Part shown: one piece after another, positions 30,909 to 41,651 of the stretch
How positions within the stretch are numbered: the stretch's first letter is position 1
Layout of the letters: each line of letters begins with the position of its first letter
DNA from: Sporothrix humicola
Lineage: Eukaryota; Ascomycota; Sordariomycetes; Ophiostomatales; Ophiostomataceae
Assembly (NCBI GenBank): GCA_021396245.1
Contig: WNYE01000066.1
Coordinates: forward strand, 1 to 64,000
Length of the DNA stretch: 64,000 bases
Direction of reading: 5' to 3'
Program-made: the position numbers and the translations under genes
Notes under the pieces: generated by a model
The model's database searches: none
The model's input: only the letters and a program-made list of their open reading frames with translations
Told to the model about the DNA's origin: nothing

Positions 30909-32584
30909 TCAGTCCACCCTCGCCTTTGCATTCGACTTTTTGCCGTTGCGGCTATTGCCGTTGCCGTTGGAAACAGTCTCGCCGTCTGCCGCATCCACCT
31001 TCTTCAGAGCAGCCACCCCCTGTGTCCGCTCTTCGCGCACGACCCGCCGCCCCTGCTCGTCCAGCTCGTCGACGCTCATGTCCATGCGCACATGGAACTG
31101 CTTGCCGCGCCAGGCGACGGTCGCGCCCAGCAGCACGGCATACGTCCAGATGGGCAGCGCCAGGACTTCGCGGCCAATCCAGGCGCGGGCCCAGGCCAAA
31201 AAGGGCTTCGACGAGAGGCCGCCTTGACGGCGACCGCGGGCAAACTGCGGCGTATCGGCGTCCACTTCCGTGCACCGGCAGGCCTGCAGCCGGCGGTACG
31301 TGCACCAGTCGGCGGCCATCCAGACTCCTACTATAACGAGCCAGGCGCGCAGCATCGCCCCGTATGTGGGCGGAAGCCATACTGAGAGAGAAGGGGGCAA
31401 TAGATGCCCATACGTCGTCAGGGCAAACGACCCGTAAAAGGCGCACAGCAGGGACTCCACGCCGGGCTCGACCAGGGTGGCCAGCAGGACAGTCCACTTG
31501 CGCACGCGCAGCCAGCGGACGCGGCGGGCGGCGTAGGCGGCGACGGCGACGTCGGCCATGGGCTGGATGGCGAGGTCGCCGACGGCCAGGCCGTGGTTGC
31601 GGTAGGCGACGCCGTCTTCTGTCCGCAAGGGGGACCGCCACAGCAAATCCCCAATCAAATGATCCTCGCAGATGTAGGACGAGAAAAAGTCGACGCCGCG
31701 GCCGCGCTTGTCGTCGGCGGGCGTGAGGACGGTGGGGTTCTGAGCAGGGTCGGTCAGCCGGTCGAGATGCGCCCTCCGAAACATGTTGCTCTTTCCCACA
31801 ATACACGGCGCGATGCCAACGGTGTTGATGGCCGAGTAGAACTTGGCGTGCGACGTGGCCATGAACATTTCGTCGAGCGCGGCGCCCTGGAGTTGGGAGG
31901 AGCCAATGTCGACGACCAGCGGCAGCTGGTGCACAAACTTGTAGGGCGTGTACTGCGGCCGGCCGTCCGCCCCCAAACCAAAAAGCTTGTCCACCATGCG
32001 GCCGGCCACGCCGGGCGCGACCCACACATTGCAGTCGATAATCCACACGACCGAGTCGTCGCCTGCCGGGACGTCGCGGTAGGCCCTGCTGATGTTGCGG
32101 ATTTTCGGGTTCGGGCCCAGATTGCGCACATGCCCGGCGGCGCCGTGCAGCAGCGGGTCCTCCTCCTCGACGTAGATGACGACCGTGGTGTCGGGAAAGT
32201 CGGCGACGATCTTCTGAAAGACAGCGTAGGCTGGGTCGCTCTTTGACTCGACACACAGGTGCACCCTCAGTCTGTCTCTCGGGTACGTCTGCCGGCACGT
32301 CGACGCCAGGCACTCGTACAGGCCCGGCTCGAGGCCTTTGGTCGGCCGGATCACCGTGACGTGGGGGACGGCATTGTGGTCGGACAGGGCCTCGACGGCG
32401 GCCCGCCGGCGGGGGGAGGAGTAATGGCGGAATCTGGAAGACATAGTTAGCAGAGGCACCCGGGGCGACATGCTTCGAATACTGGGGCTTACAGCTGAAA
32501 AATGCCTATCCCCTGGACGAGAAAGACGACGGACGTCCAGATGCCCCAGACGGCAGCGAGTCCCTGGGTCACGAGGTCGAACAT
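30909..32584 (-). CDS. Ceramide glucosyltransferase (GT21)
   Basis: Exons 32493-32584 and 30909-32433, joined over a 59-bp intron (GTAAGC donor), give 538 residues beginning MFDLVTQGLAAVWG. The enzyme moves glucose from UDP-glucose to ceramide, making glucosylceramide at the Golgi/ER membrane. Seen: an N-terminal membrane segment (about 9-31), HVTVIRPTKGLEPGLYECL (D1 region), IIDCNVW (Asp164), CEDHLIGD (Asp288, D3) and the RXXRW motif RRVRW (334-338), followed by three or more C-terminal hydrophobic segments. The intron falls just after the first membrane helix; without it the frame would start with unrelated low-complexity sequence. The C-terminal 60 residues are a basic disordered tail, longer than in animal enzymes. 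Confidence 0.93.
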
Positions 32585-35067
32585 GGCATTGTCGGGGGAT
32601 ATGGTAGGTTGGTGGAGAGGTGAGGTGAAGTCGGGAGTCAAAGGTTGAAAGCTTGGCAATGTCGAAAGAGCTCGAGCTCAAGATGTCTTGGCTGTCGCGG
32701 AGCTTAAGTATGTGCGGGGAGATGGGAGTGTGGACGGCCTGGTCGGAGTATTATGCGTAGAGATCGTGGCTGTGCGTGGGCCGTCGCGAGAGTTGTGTCG
32801 TGGAGTGGAGGTCGAGGTCGTTGAGGTTCTTCTTCGCGACTTGTCAACTGTGCGATGCGACAAAAGGGAAAGTCAAAATCGAAAGTCGAAAGACGAAAAA
32901 GGCAGGCGCTAGTGACGAGAGTCAAAGGTCAAGAAAAAGGCAGGAACGACAGTTAAAGACGAGTTTGGAAGGAACGAGGGAAGTCGCATAAAAGAAGATC
33001 GCGGGTCGTAAGAAAGTCGAGGCCGGAGCGCAAGAGAGGCGCCGAAGCATCCGGCTGATGGGTTGTCGTGAACGTTGATCAACTTTTTTTTTTTTGCTCG
33101 TCCTTCTCTCGTTGCGTCCCTGCCGCGTTGTCCTTTTGGTGGAGGATTAGGATCGCTGGCCTGTCTGTGCAACGGTGGCACTAAAGCTAATCTCACTGCA
33201 CTACGCACCCTATGCACCCTACGCACGCTACGCGCACTGCCCTGGACGGCTCAGGGGCACGGTCGTTTAGTGCTGGCATCGGTCGGCGTCACTGTTGGCG
33301 CGCCCCACCAGACCAGACCAACACCAACCAAAAGCCAAAAGCCAAAAACCACATGCCGCAGCTGCCGTCCAGTGACAAAAGGCAGAAAGACAGAAAGGGC
33401 AGGCACGAAGAAGCACAAAGACCCCTGAATAGTGAAAAGTCTGGGCTGACGTCTTCTTCTCTGGCTTCACTTGTTCTCTTTTCTTCGTCCTCTCTTTTCT
33501 TCTTTTCTTCTTCCTTCCACCTCTTTTCTCTCCCCACAGCGGGCCTGCGATGGGTCTGTTGAGGCTTGTTTTTCTCGACTGCGGTTCTTTTCGTTTCTTG
33601 TCGTCTCCATTTGAGCCTTTTCTTTTTTCGCTACGCTGCATTTTCCTTCTTCTGTCAGGCCCCTGCTCCCACGTTTTATGAATTCACCGGCTGCCTCCGG
33701 AGTTTATGTGTCTGCACTACAGCAGGCATGTCGTCGTGTCGTCGGCATGGTTCAAAATGAGTACATCCAGCACCAGACAAAGTAAGACACTCGTTTGTCC
33801 GTGACAGAAATGTCGACTCCGATCACGAGATCCTTCAGGCAGCACCCTCAGTATCCTCCATACTCAGGCAGCCTTTCTCCCTTGACGATATCGCCCCCAG
33901 ATCATGAAACCGGGCGGCGTCGAGTCTAAAAATACGACGGAAAGAATACAAGCGTTTTCCGTTTTCTACCATCAGTTATGAGTTCCCAGCCAAGATGCTA
34001 AAGCAGTCTCCCGCTGTTCCCGTGTAAGTCGAACGCGGCTCAACAGAATTTGCCAGAATGGGAAAAGAAGAAAAGAAGAAAAGAAAGCAGTCGTATTCGT
34101 TTTCTTGTTCTTCTTCGCAGTCTGTTCGTTGCTGTTTGCTTTCTTGTTTGGTTTTATTTTCTTCCTGTTCTTTCTTTTGTTTCTACTTCTCTGGTCTCCT
34201 TTCGTTTTATTCCATTTCATTTTCCCTCTCGATCCGTCGCCTTTATCATTATTTTCTTTCTTCTTAATTCATTTCCTCGTCTTCTCGTCTTCCCACGGGA
34301 TACCAACACGGGACAATCTGTATGTCTCAGTGGGCACCCATTTTGTTTCCGTATGCTTTCCGTCCTTCTTTGTCACTTTAGCCTCCCGCCGGTTGGTGTG
34401 CCTTGCATATGGTCCCAAGATCTCTTTTTGATCCGTCGTTGGAGCCAAGATGTCTGCGCAGGTCAGCGCAAGTCTGCGCAAGTCTGACCAATTGCTGTCC
34501 CGTGCAGGCACCACCACTGGCACACCAGGTGGCACACCAAAGACAGAAAATAACACTCAGAGACACCCAAAAACACAACAAGAACACACCAGGCTGTGTT
34601 CACGTGGCACACCACTCAACTCCAACTGACTTACACTGACTTACACCTAACTGACACCTAATGACACTTTTTAAAAGAGGTCCCCTCCGCAGCCTTGCGG
34701 ATGACCTCATCACATGCAAGGCTGTGGTCAGTTAGGAACGATGGTGAGAATCGTCGTAAAGTATCGTCGTCGTCGTTTATATTTAATGACAATGTTGCAT
34801 CGTAGTTTTCATTTCGTAGATGTTTGTTTTTGATTTCCTTTCTTTTCCTTCCTTCTTCTTCCTCTCCCCCTTCTCCCTTTTCAGTTTTGATTCCTTTGAC
34901 TACACTTATTTTTATCACATCCTGCCGTGTCTCCCTTTTTGATCCGGTCCTCCTTTGGTCCTCCTTTGTTTACTTTCATCTACATCCCAAGCTCCAACGT
35001 CAACGTCAAACATACAACCCCCACTACTCCATTCCTCCTTTTTTCTTTTTTGTCCGTCCTGCCAGAA
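32585..35067. other. Long divergent intergenic region
   Basis: 2.48 kb between divergent genes. It contains AGCCAAAAGCCAAAAACC-type short repeats near 33330-33350 and C/T-rich runs (33450-33660, 34090-34290, 34840-34900) that generate low-complexity frames. No gene is supportable; it is read as promoter plus leader DNA. Confidence 0.45.
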
Positions 35068-36633
35068 ATGCCCTTCACGGGCGACAACCAAAGCAGTCCC
35101 GGCCAGGACAGCAGCAATCAGAAGAAGGACGATAACAGCAACAAGAACGACAAGAAGGACGGAAACATTGAGACCGTCATCAAGAAAGTGCTCACTCTTG
35201 TCCTGAACAAATTTGAGGACAACAACGCCCAAAGACAGAACATCAACGAACGAGATATTCAGTCGTCCCAAGCACCGTCGACACAGTCACCGTCACAGAA
35301 TCGAGCCATCGGCGACCGCGCTCCCGACAACAACGACCTCACCAAAGTCGTCATCGGCCAGGTCGCGCAGTTTGCCGTCAAAAAGTACCTCAAGAGCCGC
35401 GAAAAGAAGCGACTGACAAAAGCCAGAGAGGCGGCTGCCAGTAAATCAAAAGTCAAGTCGACGAGATTACTGCCAAAAGAAGCCCATCCACTACCGGCGA
35501 CAGTACCAGTCGGAGTAGCAGGAGCAGCAGCAGCAACAGGAGCAGTTACTGGAGCTGCCGCTACGACAGCAGACATGCCGTTCTTTGGTTGGTCACCCGG
35601 TGGTGACAAGTCCGCCGACAACTACTATTACAGCGGCCCGCCCCCGTCGTCCCGCCGCAGCCGTCTGGAGCGCCGTCTCGAGAGGGAGCGCGAGCGGGTG
35701 GAGCAGCAGCGGCTGGAGACGGAGCGTCTGGAGCGAATCGTCAGAGAGAAACGGGAGGCGCGCCGGCAGGCACGCGAGCGGGAGAGACAGGACATTCCCT
35801 ACCGCGACTTTCCCGACCCCGTCGACCCAGTCTCGCACCGCCGGCGCGTTCCCCGCGAGCCACTCCCGAGGAGTACGAGTGCTCCCAAGAACACCAGAAG
35901 CACCTCCTTCCAGATGTCCGGCGACCGCGACCTGCCCGCCGACTTTGAACGCGCCAAACGGGCCTTTAAACGGCGGGCCGAGACGTTTTCGGGGACACGT
36001 CCGCCGGAGAGTCGCTCGAGATGGGCCCGCTTCTTCCCCGACGAGCGGGACGACACCGTCCGAGTCGAACCGCCGCCGCCGCACCCGTTTGCCTGGGAGT
36101 CGGTGCCGGTGTACCCGCCGCGGGGCACATCGCGCGAGCGGCGCAGTCGTGAACGGGGCGCCGACCGTGGCGCCGATCGTGTCAGCCGTGAAGGTTCCCG
36201 TGACCGCAAAAGCCGTCCGTACCCGCCGGCCGACCTTCCCACGCCGCCCATATCGCCAAAGAAAGAGTCGAGGGATGCCTCTTCCAAACAGATTCCCACC
36301 TACTACGATCCAAGTCCACTACCCCCGCCCACTCCGTACCTGGACGACCTGAGGCGAGCCCTCGATGATTTGCTGGTGCAGCTCCAGCGGACAGACAATG
36401 CCGTCTACCGGGCCGTCTTCCCGCGGCACCACCACCATGGTCACCACCACTACGGTAGAAGCAGCGACGGCCGTCTGCGGCGGTCGATCTTGCTGCATTC
36501 GTCTGGTCTGCAGCGATCCATTGCACGGACGACGGAGGAGGCGCGGTCGATGCTGGATGTCGTGGGTGGAGAGTTTAGAATTCAGACTGGAGGAGTGGGT
36601 TTTAGTGAGAGGGAGGGCAAGAGGAAGAGGTGA
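35068..36633 (+). CDS. Hypothetical charged coiled-coil protein
   Basis: I do not recognise this 521-residue single-exon protein. Residues 1-60 are polar (Gln/Asn/Lys/Asp). Two short conserved-looking helices follow: IETVIKKVLTLVLNKFED and LTKVVIGQVAQFAVKKYLKSREKKRL. Then comes an Ala/Gly/Thr stretch (about 150-170), a Glu/Arg coiled coil (about 195-241, RLERRLERERERVEQQ), a long Arg/Ser/Pro-rich disordered region with several RERRSRERG runs, and a C-terminal helical segment YLDDLRRALDDLLVQLQRT before a His-rich patch (HHHHGHHHYG, a possible metal-binding stretch). No signal peptide or membrane segment. Codon composition and an uninterrupted frame support a real gene; function is unknown. Start chosen at MPFTGDN, since the upstream open frame is pyrimidine-rich leader. 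Confidence 0.75.
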   Translation: MPFTGDNQSSPGQDSSNQKKDDNSNKNDKKDGNIETVIKKVLTLVLNKFEDNNAQRQNINERDIQSSQAPSTQSPSQNRAIGDRAPDNNDLTKVVIGQVAQFAVKKYLKSREKKRLTKAREAAASKSKVKSTRLLPKEAHPLPATVPVGVAGAAAATGAVTGAAATTADMPFFGWSPGGDKSADNYYYSGPPPSSRRSRLERRLERERERVEQQRLETERLERIVREKREARRQARERERQDIPYRDFPDPVDPVSHRRRVPREPLPRSTSAPKNTRSTSFQMSGDRDLPADFERAKRAFKRRAETFSGTRPPESRSRWARFFPDERDDTVRVEPPPPHPFAWESVPVYPPRGTSRERRSRERGADRGADRVSREGSRDRKSRPYPPADLPTPPISPKKESRDASSKQIPTYYDPSPLPPPTPYLDDLRRALDDLLVQLQRTDNAVYRAVFPRHHHHGHHHYGRSSDGRLRRSILLHSSGLQRSIARTTEEARSMLDVVGGEFRIQTGGVGFSEREGKRKR

Positions 36634-36897
36634 AGTGATGATGTGAACTAGAGGAGAAGGGATTGTCGAAGACCATGTAGCAGACCGTCGATGATATGAC
36701 AAGCATGTATGATAACGATGATGACGATGACTTGAAGGAAGAACAGTTGCAGTTGATTAATTCAAATTCAAATTCAAATAAACTCAAATTAGTATGCTTA
36801 ATGCCTGCCATGCCATGCTGTGTCTATACTTTTGCTCTGTCTACTTGTAAATGCAGTGTCTCTGCGCATCCTTCCCCTCATCGCCCAGCTACGCACC

Positions 36898-38523
36898 CTA
36901 TATCTTGATCATCCACCCACCGCCGGTCCTCCGCATCCTGGCCACCTTGGCCCCGAGCACCAGAAACCCGCCGACCACCAACAGCGACCCTGCAAACGCC
37001 TGTGCGCCGAGGTATCTTCCATTCAACAAAGTCACCATTGCTCCCGCAGCCGGCGGTCCCGCCACGACAGACACGCCGATAAACGTAAAGCCCATGCCGA
37101 TGCGCTGGCCAATCTTGGACATGTCGGTCGTGAGCGAGGTCAGGCCGGCGGGGAACAGGGCCTGGAGGGCGCCGGCCACAATCCCGTAAACAGAAATCCA
37201 CCCGTAGACGCCCGGCTGGTCATGCACGGCGATCCACGTATAGCAGCAGAGCGCTGAGATGAAAGCCATGGGGGCGACAATGTTGAGCGGCCCGACGTGG
37301 TCGGCAAAGTAGGCGGCAGACATGCGGCCGACGATGCCGATGCCGTTGAAGATCAGTAACAAATTCAGCGACTCGGGGTACGTCAGCGGCGGCTGGACCA
37401 TGGTGCTGCGGCCAAACGCGGCGATATAATAATAAACGATAAACGTGCCGCCAATGTTGAAGATCATGCCCAGGCCGTACAGGGCATACTCTGGCTCTTT
37501 GAGCGCGGGCCAGTCAAACATGGGCTGCTTTTCCACAGCCTTCTTAGGCGCCACCCTCGGTCGGATCATCAGCCCGGCCGGCACCAGCAGGGCCAGCTGC
37601 AGAAACGACATGGCCCGCAGCGTCCACCCGAACCCGACGGCCGGCAGCAGCTGGCGCGCCATGGCGGGGTATACGAGTCCGCCGCTGACGTTGCCACAGG
37701 TAATCACTCCGAGGGCCAGCGACCGCCGCTTCGAAAAGTACGTCGTCACAATCGACATGGTCGGCGTGCACATGAACCCGGCGCCCAGCCCGACCGCCAC
37801 GCCCTGCGACAAAACGAGCTGCCAGTATTTCGTCGCGAAAGACGTCCCAAACACGCCTGCCACCAGGCAGAAGCAGCCGAACCAGTAGCACCCGCGAAAG
37901 TAGCCGGCGTCGCCGAGCCGGCCGGTGATGGCACTCAGAAAGAAGGCCAGAAAGACCTGGACACTGCCGATCCACGAAATGGTCGACGGCGGCAGGGCCG
38001 GGTGCAGGTAGTCGGCGTAAAACGTCTGGAAGATGCCAAACGAGTTGACAAAGCCCCACGTGTTGGCAAACACAAAGTGCGTGCACACGACGGTGCGCCA
38101 GGCCGTGAAGCCGCCGTCGGGGGGCGGGCCGGCGAGGTCGGGCGGTGGAGGGCGTGGAGGGACGACGAGCGAAGCGAGTCGGCGGAGGAGGGAGGAACGA
38201 GAGGGACGGCTGTCGTCACCACTACCGTCGCCTCCCGGGTGGGTGGGAGGGGGAGGCGGCGGATGGTCCACTCTCTCTGCCGAAGGCGATGTTGGCAGAA
38301 CGCCGGGTGGAGAGGACGACAGGGAAGACGATGATCCTTCATTGGTGATTGTCTGTGTGGCATTTAACGAGGCATCGGCTGCCGACTTTTCAATGTCGTG
38401 GATGTCGTTGTGACTTGGAGTGGCGTGACTATGACTGCTCGTGTTCTGGCTTCGATTGTTGATGTTGTCGACGGCCGGCTTCTCGTCGTGGTCGGGCCAT
38501 ATTGGCGAGTCTGGATGTGACAT
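36898..38523 (-). CDS. Monocarboxylate-type (MCT/SLC16-like) MFS transporter
   Basis: A 541-residue plasma-membrane or vacuolar transporter. The helix-1 signature of fungal MCT-like proteins is clear at 135-165 (PPDGGFTAWRTVV, then TWGFVNSFGIFQTFYADYL), followed by about 12 hydrophobic segments. Between helices 6 and 7 is a short basic loop (RPRVAPKKAVEKQP). Related fungal proteins include riboflavin and carboxylate transporters; the substrate is not predictable. The start MSHPDSPIWP begins a 135-residue Ser/Thr/Asp-rich cytoplasmic tail; the frame is open further upstream but low complexity. Residues about 74-100 (LPTSPSAERVDHPPPPPPTH and neighbours) are encoded by a copy of the hairpin/G-quadruplex element, an in-frame insertion in the disordered tail. 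Confidence 0.88.
   Translation of the reverse strand: MSHPDSPIWPDHDEKPAVDNINNRSQNTSSHSHATPSHNDIHDIEKSAADASLNATQTITNEGSSSSLSSSPPGVLPTSPSAERVDHPPPPPPTHPGGDGSGDDSRPSRSSLLRRLASLVVPPRPPPPDLAGPPPDGGFTAWRTVVCTHFVFANTWGFVNSFGIFQTFYADYLHPALPPSTISWIGSVQVFLAFFLSAITGRLGDAGYFRGCYWFGCFCLVAGVFGTSFATKYWQLVLSQGVAVGLGAGFMCTPTMSIVTTYFSKRRSLALGVITCGNVSGGLVYPAMARQLLPAVGFGWTLRAMSFLQLALLVPAGLMIRPRVAPKKAVEKQPMFDWPALKEPEYALYGLGMIFNIGGTFIVYYYIAAFGRSTMVQPPLTYPESLNLLLIFNGIGIVGRMSAAYFADHVGPLNIVAPMAFISALCCYTWIAVHDQPGVYGWISVYGIVAGALQALFPAGLTSLTTDMSKIGQRIGMGFTFIGVSVVAGPPAAGAMVTLLNGRYLGAQAFAGSLLVVGGFLVLGAKVARMRRTGGGWMIKI
38225..38303 (+). repeat. Hairpin/G-quadruplex element, short copy 3, inside transporter CDS
   Basis: CGCCTCCC (38229-38236) pairs with GGGAGGCG (38251-38258) around GGGTGGGTGGGAGG. 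After an ~18-bp spacer, GCCGAAGGC and the tail GATGTTGGCAGAACG follow, as in copies 1 and 2. The three middle hairpins of the right half are missing. It lies antisense to the transporter, so that mRNA carries the C-rich strand, and its length keeps the frame open. Confidence 0.85.
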
Positions 38524-40747
38524 TGGGAAGAGGACGAGGAGAAGACGAGGGAGAAAGGGGGAGGAGAAAAGGGGAAAGAGAGAAAAGGAGAAGAGAAGGG
38601 CGTCAAAGAGGAAGGAAGGATGGCGTTGAAAAGGGAAAGAGCGAGGTTGTCGAAATAGGAAAGAGAGTCGATATCCAGAGGGCGTCGAAAGAGGAAAGAG
38701 CAAGACGTTAAAGGCGGCCAAGACGCTCGTAGATAATGGGAGATCACTTGGGGTTGTTGTCGATAAAGTCGGGATTGAGTTGGATGTGGTCAAGGCTGAT
38801 GTTGACATTAATGGCGGTGGTGGTGATGGCCGTGATAATAATGCGAGTGTATATGTAGTCGACAAATGTAAATAAGAATGGCTGTATGCAAGAATGACTC
38901 AAATGGAAATCAACAAGAAGATGAACGAAAACACCAAGATAAAGTTGAAAAATCGAAAAATAAACACCGCCGAGAAATAGTACAAAAGACACCGACAAGG
39001 ACAAGAAGGGACAAGACAATATTTAAAAGACGACAAAATAACTGGACAGTGGACAGGCGGGACAGCCTCCGCAGACAGTCCAAACCCACAATCCACAATC
39101 TCCAAGAGTCAAAGAGTCAAAGCGGATAAGTGTTCCTATGCCGGACTGCGTGCTGTCTGCAGTCTTTTCTTTTTTGTTGACTATGTTGAATTAGAGTTAG
39201 TCTGTCGACTCGACCTTCCACCTGCGCCTGTGGCACTCTCCGGCCTGTGTCCGGTCTGTGTATCTGTGGTCCTTTATCTTTCAGCCCACTCTTCGTTCTT
39301 GGCTACCCCAGATTTTCTTTTTCTTTTACTTTTTCATCTTCATTTTCTTCCACGCATTCTTAGGCCGCCGTCGGAGCCCGCTGGACGGCCGGTCGACGGA
39401 AGAGCGGGCAACAAAAGGCGGAAGAGTACAAGCATCCGGTGTGTGTTTCCTTGTGTGAGAGTTGTGTGTGAGTTGCAGTCTACCACATTGTGGTACAACC
39501 CGTACTTCGTATTCTCGTCACATTTTGCAATCACAGACGGTATTGTCTATTTCCACGGCGGACTCTACAAAATACAGTTGAATCCGGAGATGTTTCAAAG
39601 AAACAGAAAACAAAAACAAAACTATTGTGACAGTATTTAAATTACATTCAATGTTCGAAGTTGACGTTGACTCTAAACTCGTGGTCGACTACGTCGACAA
39701 AAAGGACAAAAGAGGGGAAATCCTAAAAGAGACCGGTGTCGGGGAGCGACAGCCGCGAACAAGACTGAAAGAGGAGAAGCTTCAGGGATCGGGCAATCCG
39801 CCGACTTGTGTCAATCTCCACACGGATAGTGTATTTACGGGCAGGAGAGGAGAAAGCAAAAAGAGAGGACTTGAAAGAAAAGAGAACAGACGAAATTGTG
39901 AAATAAATGTAAGCCAAGTAAATCGTCGTCAAAACATTGGTAAATTAAAGTCAGCCTTACAATATTAACTGCCAATACAGACAATACAGTCAGATTCTTA
40001 ATACGGACGGCATAATACGGACGACATTAAAGGTATTATTGTCAGAACAACTGTCCGACCTTTCATACTTTTCTACCATTTCTTTCTGTCTCCTCGCAAA
40101 ACATGGAATCAGGAAATACACCTCCCGAGGCTGGCCAGTGACCAGTGAGGTGACTCAAAATTGGAGTGTTTTCTTTCTCCCCAACTTTCTGGGGAAATAG
40201 GAAGCCGTCAAAGACACGAGCGGCAAACAGCGGGAGACGGTGAGACTGCCCAACCAGACTTGCACTTGCCATCCCCACGTTTTGGGTGCGAGTCAGATAT
40301 TTGAGTTAGCTTGACCGCGGGCGGAAGGGCCACTCCGGCGGGACAGTAACTAAGAAGCCGAATGAAAGAGGAAAGAAGACAAGGTGCATGCAGGCGGAGG
40401 ACAATGTCCGTCAAGAGTAGACATTGTATTAATAACGTTGCATTAATAAGTCAAAGTAAACAATCTTGAAAAGGAGAAAACCTGTCAACGTCAACCTCAA
40501 CATTTCTGCCATCCCATCTCGACGTGAACAATCGAATGTTGACAGCATGTCCATCCTCACGCTTACACGCGGGCAGGCGCCTTCCTTTTTGAGTATTCCC
40601 CGCGCAGGATTATGATTATGACGTCGATCTTAACAACATAACGAACTGCCCAACATTAAATAAGGCGACGAAGACGACCTTTTCAACGACAACAGACTTC
40701 TTTCAATCCATCTGCTACGCACCATTTACCAATCTACCAGCTACGCC
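38524..40747. other. Divergent intergenic region, 2.2 kb
   Basis: No supportable gene. 38530-38700 is a purine-rich leader of the minus-strand transporter (GGAAAGAG words). The remainder is mixed AT-rich sequence with frames too short and without domains. Confidence 0.45.
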
Positions 40748-41155
40748 ATGATTGTCGCCACCTGCCACTGCGGCCGCGTCCGCATCGTCACGCCTGGCCC
40801 GCCCCCATTCCGCAACCAGTGTTCTTGTTCCGTCTGCTACAAATACGGCGCCGTCTGGTCGTACTATCCGGCGGAACAAGTCACCATCGAGGTCGACGGT
40901 CGACCCGTGTCCGCCGCCGACCCGGCCGCGCAGTCGACCACGCCGTTGCCCGGCATGCAAAACTACATCCGCGACGTCGACGGCCGGCCGGGCAACCTGG
41001 CGTTTAATCGGTGCGCCCACTGCGGCTGCATGACGCACTGGTCGTGCCACGCGCGGGGCAATGTGGACGAGAACCGGGTGGGCGTGAACACGACGTTGAT
41101 GGAGGAGGCGGACTTGGAGGGGGTGGAGGTGAAAAAGTCAACTGGGCCGTTGTAA
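40748..41155 (+). CDS. GFA/CENP-V zinc-domain protein
   Basis: A 135-residue single-domain protein of the glutathione-dependent formaldehyde-activating (GFA, Mss4-like fold) family. The zinc ligands are all visible: CHC (C6, C8), CSCSVC (C25, C27, C30) and CAHCGC (C89, C92, C94). It ends with the family-typical VNTTLMEEADLEGVEV. Family members are small cytosolic proteins; the name reflects a proposed role in adding formaldehyde to glutathione, which is not established for fungal members. A hairpin/G-quadruplex array starts eight bases after its stop. Convergent with the medium-chain reductase gene. Confidence 0.9.
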   Translation: MIVATCHCGRVRIVTPGPPPFRNQCSCSVCYKYGAVWSYYPAEQVTIEVDGRPVSAADPAAQSTTPLPGMQNYIRDVDGRPGNLAFNRCAHCGCMTHWSCHARGNVDENRVGVNTTLMEEADLEGVEVKKSTGPL

Positions 41156-41651
41156 GGTGAGAACATCGCCAAAGGCGATGACCGCCGCAGGCCATGTTAG
41201 TCGCCGAAGGCCATGTTAGCCGCCTCCGGGTGGGTGGGTGGGGAGGCGGCGGAAGTCACACCCACTGCCGAAGGCCATGTTAGTCGCCGAAGGCGATATT
41301 ACCGTCGGAGACGATGTTAGTTACCAAAGGCGATGTTAGCAGGACGTCCACGACCACCGGCATTCTCTCTCATTCTTTCTGCGAAGTAGACACGACGACG
41401 ACGACGATGAAGACGATGATAACGAAGACGATGATTATTATTGGAGCGAGGACGGATGTTTTACAGTCTGATTTTGTATTTATGACGGTGGGCGACAACA
41501 GGAGTTTTTAAACGGAAGAACGGCGATGACAAACAAGGCGATTGGTGTGTTTGGAGTTTATAATGGATAGGAATTCGAGGAGTGTATGAGAACAGGAGTG
41601 TTTTATTTTATTCATAGCAACAATCTATTAATATCTAATCCACCATGCCAT
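41156..41651. other. Convergent GFA-reductase spacer
   Basis: 496 bp: the hairpin array, then an ACGACGACGATGAAGACGATG-like GAC/GAT run (about 41392-41440) and AT-rich 3' flank. No gene. Confidence 0.55.
41164..41346 (+). repeat. Hairpin/G-quadruplex array, copy 2 (GFA gene 3' flank)
   Basis: CATCGCCAAAGGCGATG (41164-41180, 7-bp stem, AAA loop), GCC-GCA-GGC (41184), GCC-GAA-GGC (41203), then CCGCCTCC (41220-41227) with GGAGGCGG (41242-41249) around GGGTGGGTGGGTGG. Next come GCC-GAA-GGC (41267), TCGCCGAAGGCGA (41284-41296), CGTCGGAGACG (41303-41313), a decayed AAA unit (41323-41332) and the tail GATGTTAGCAGGACG. The right half is collinear with copy 1: loops GAA, GAA, GGA, AAA in the same order. 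Confidence 0.9.
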
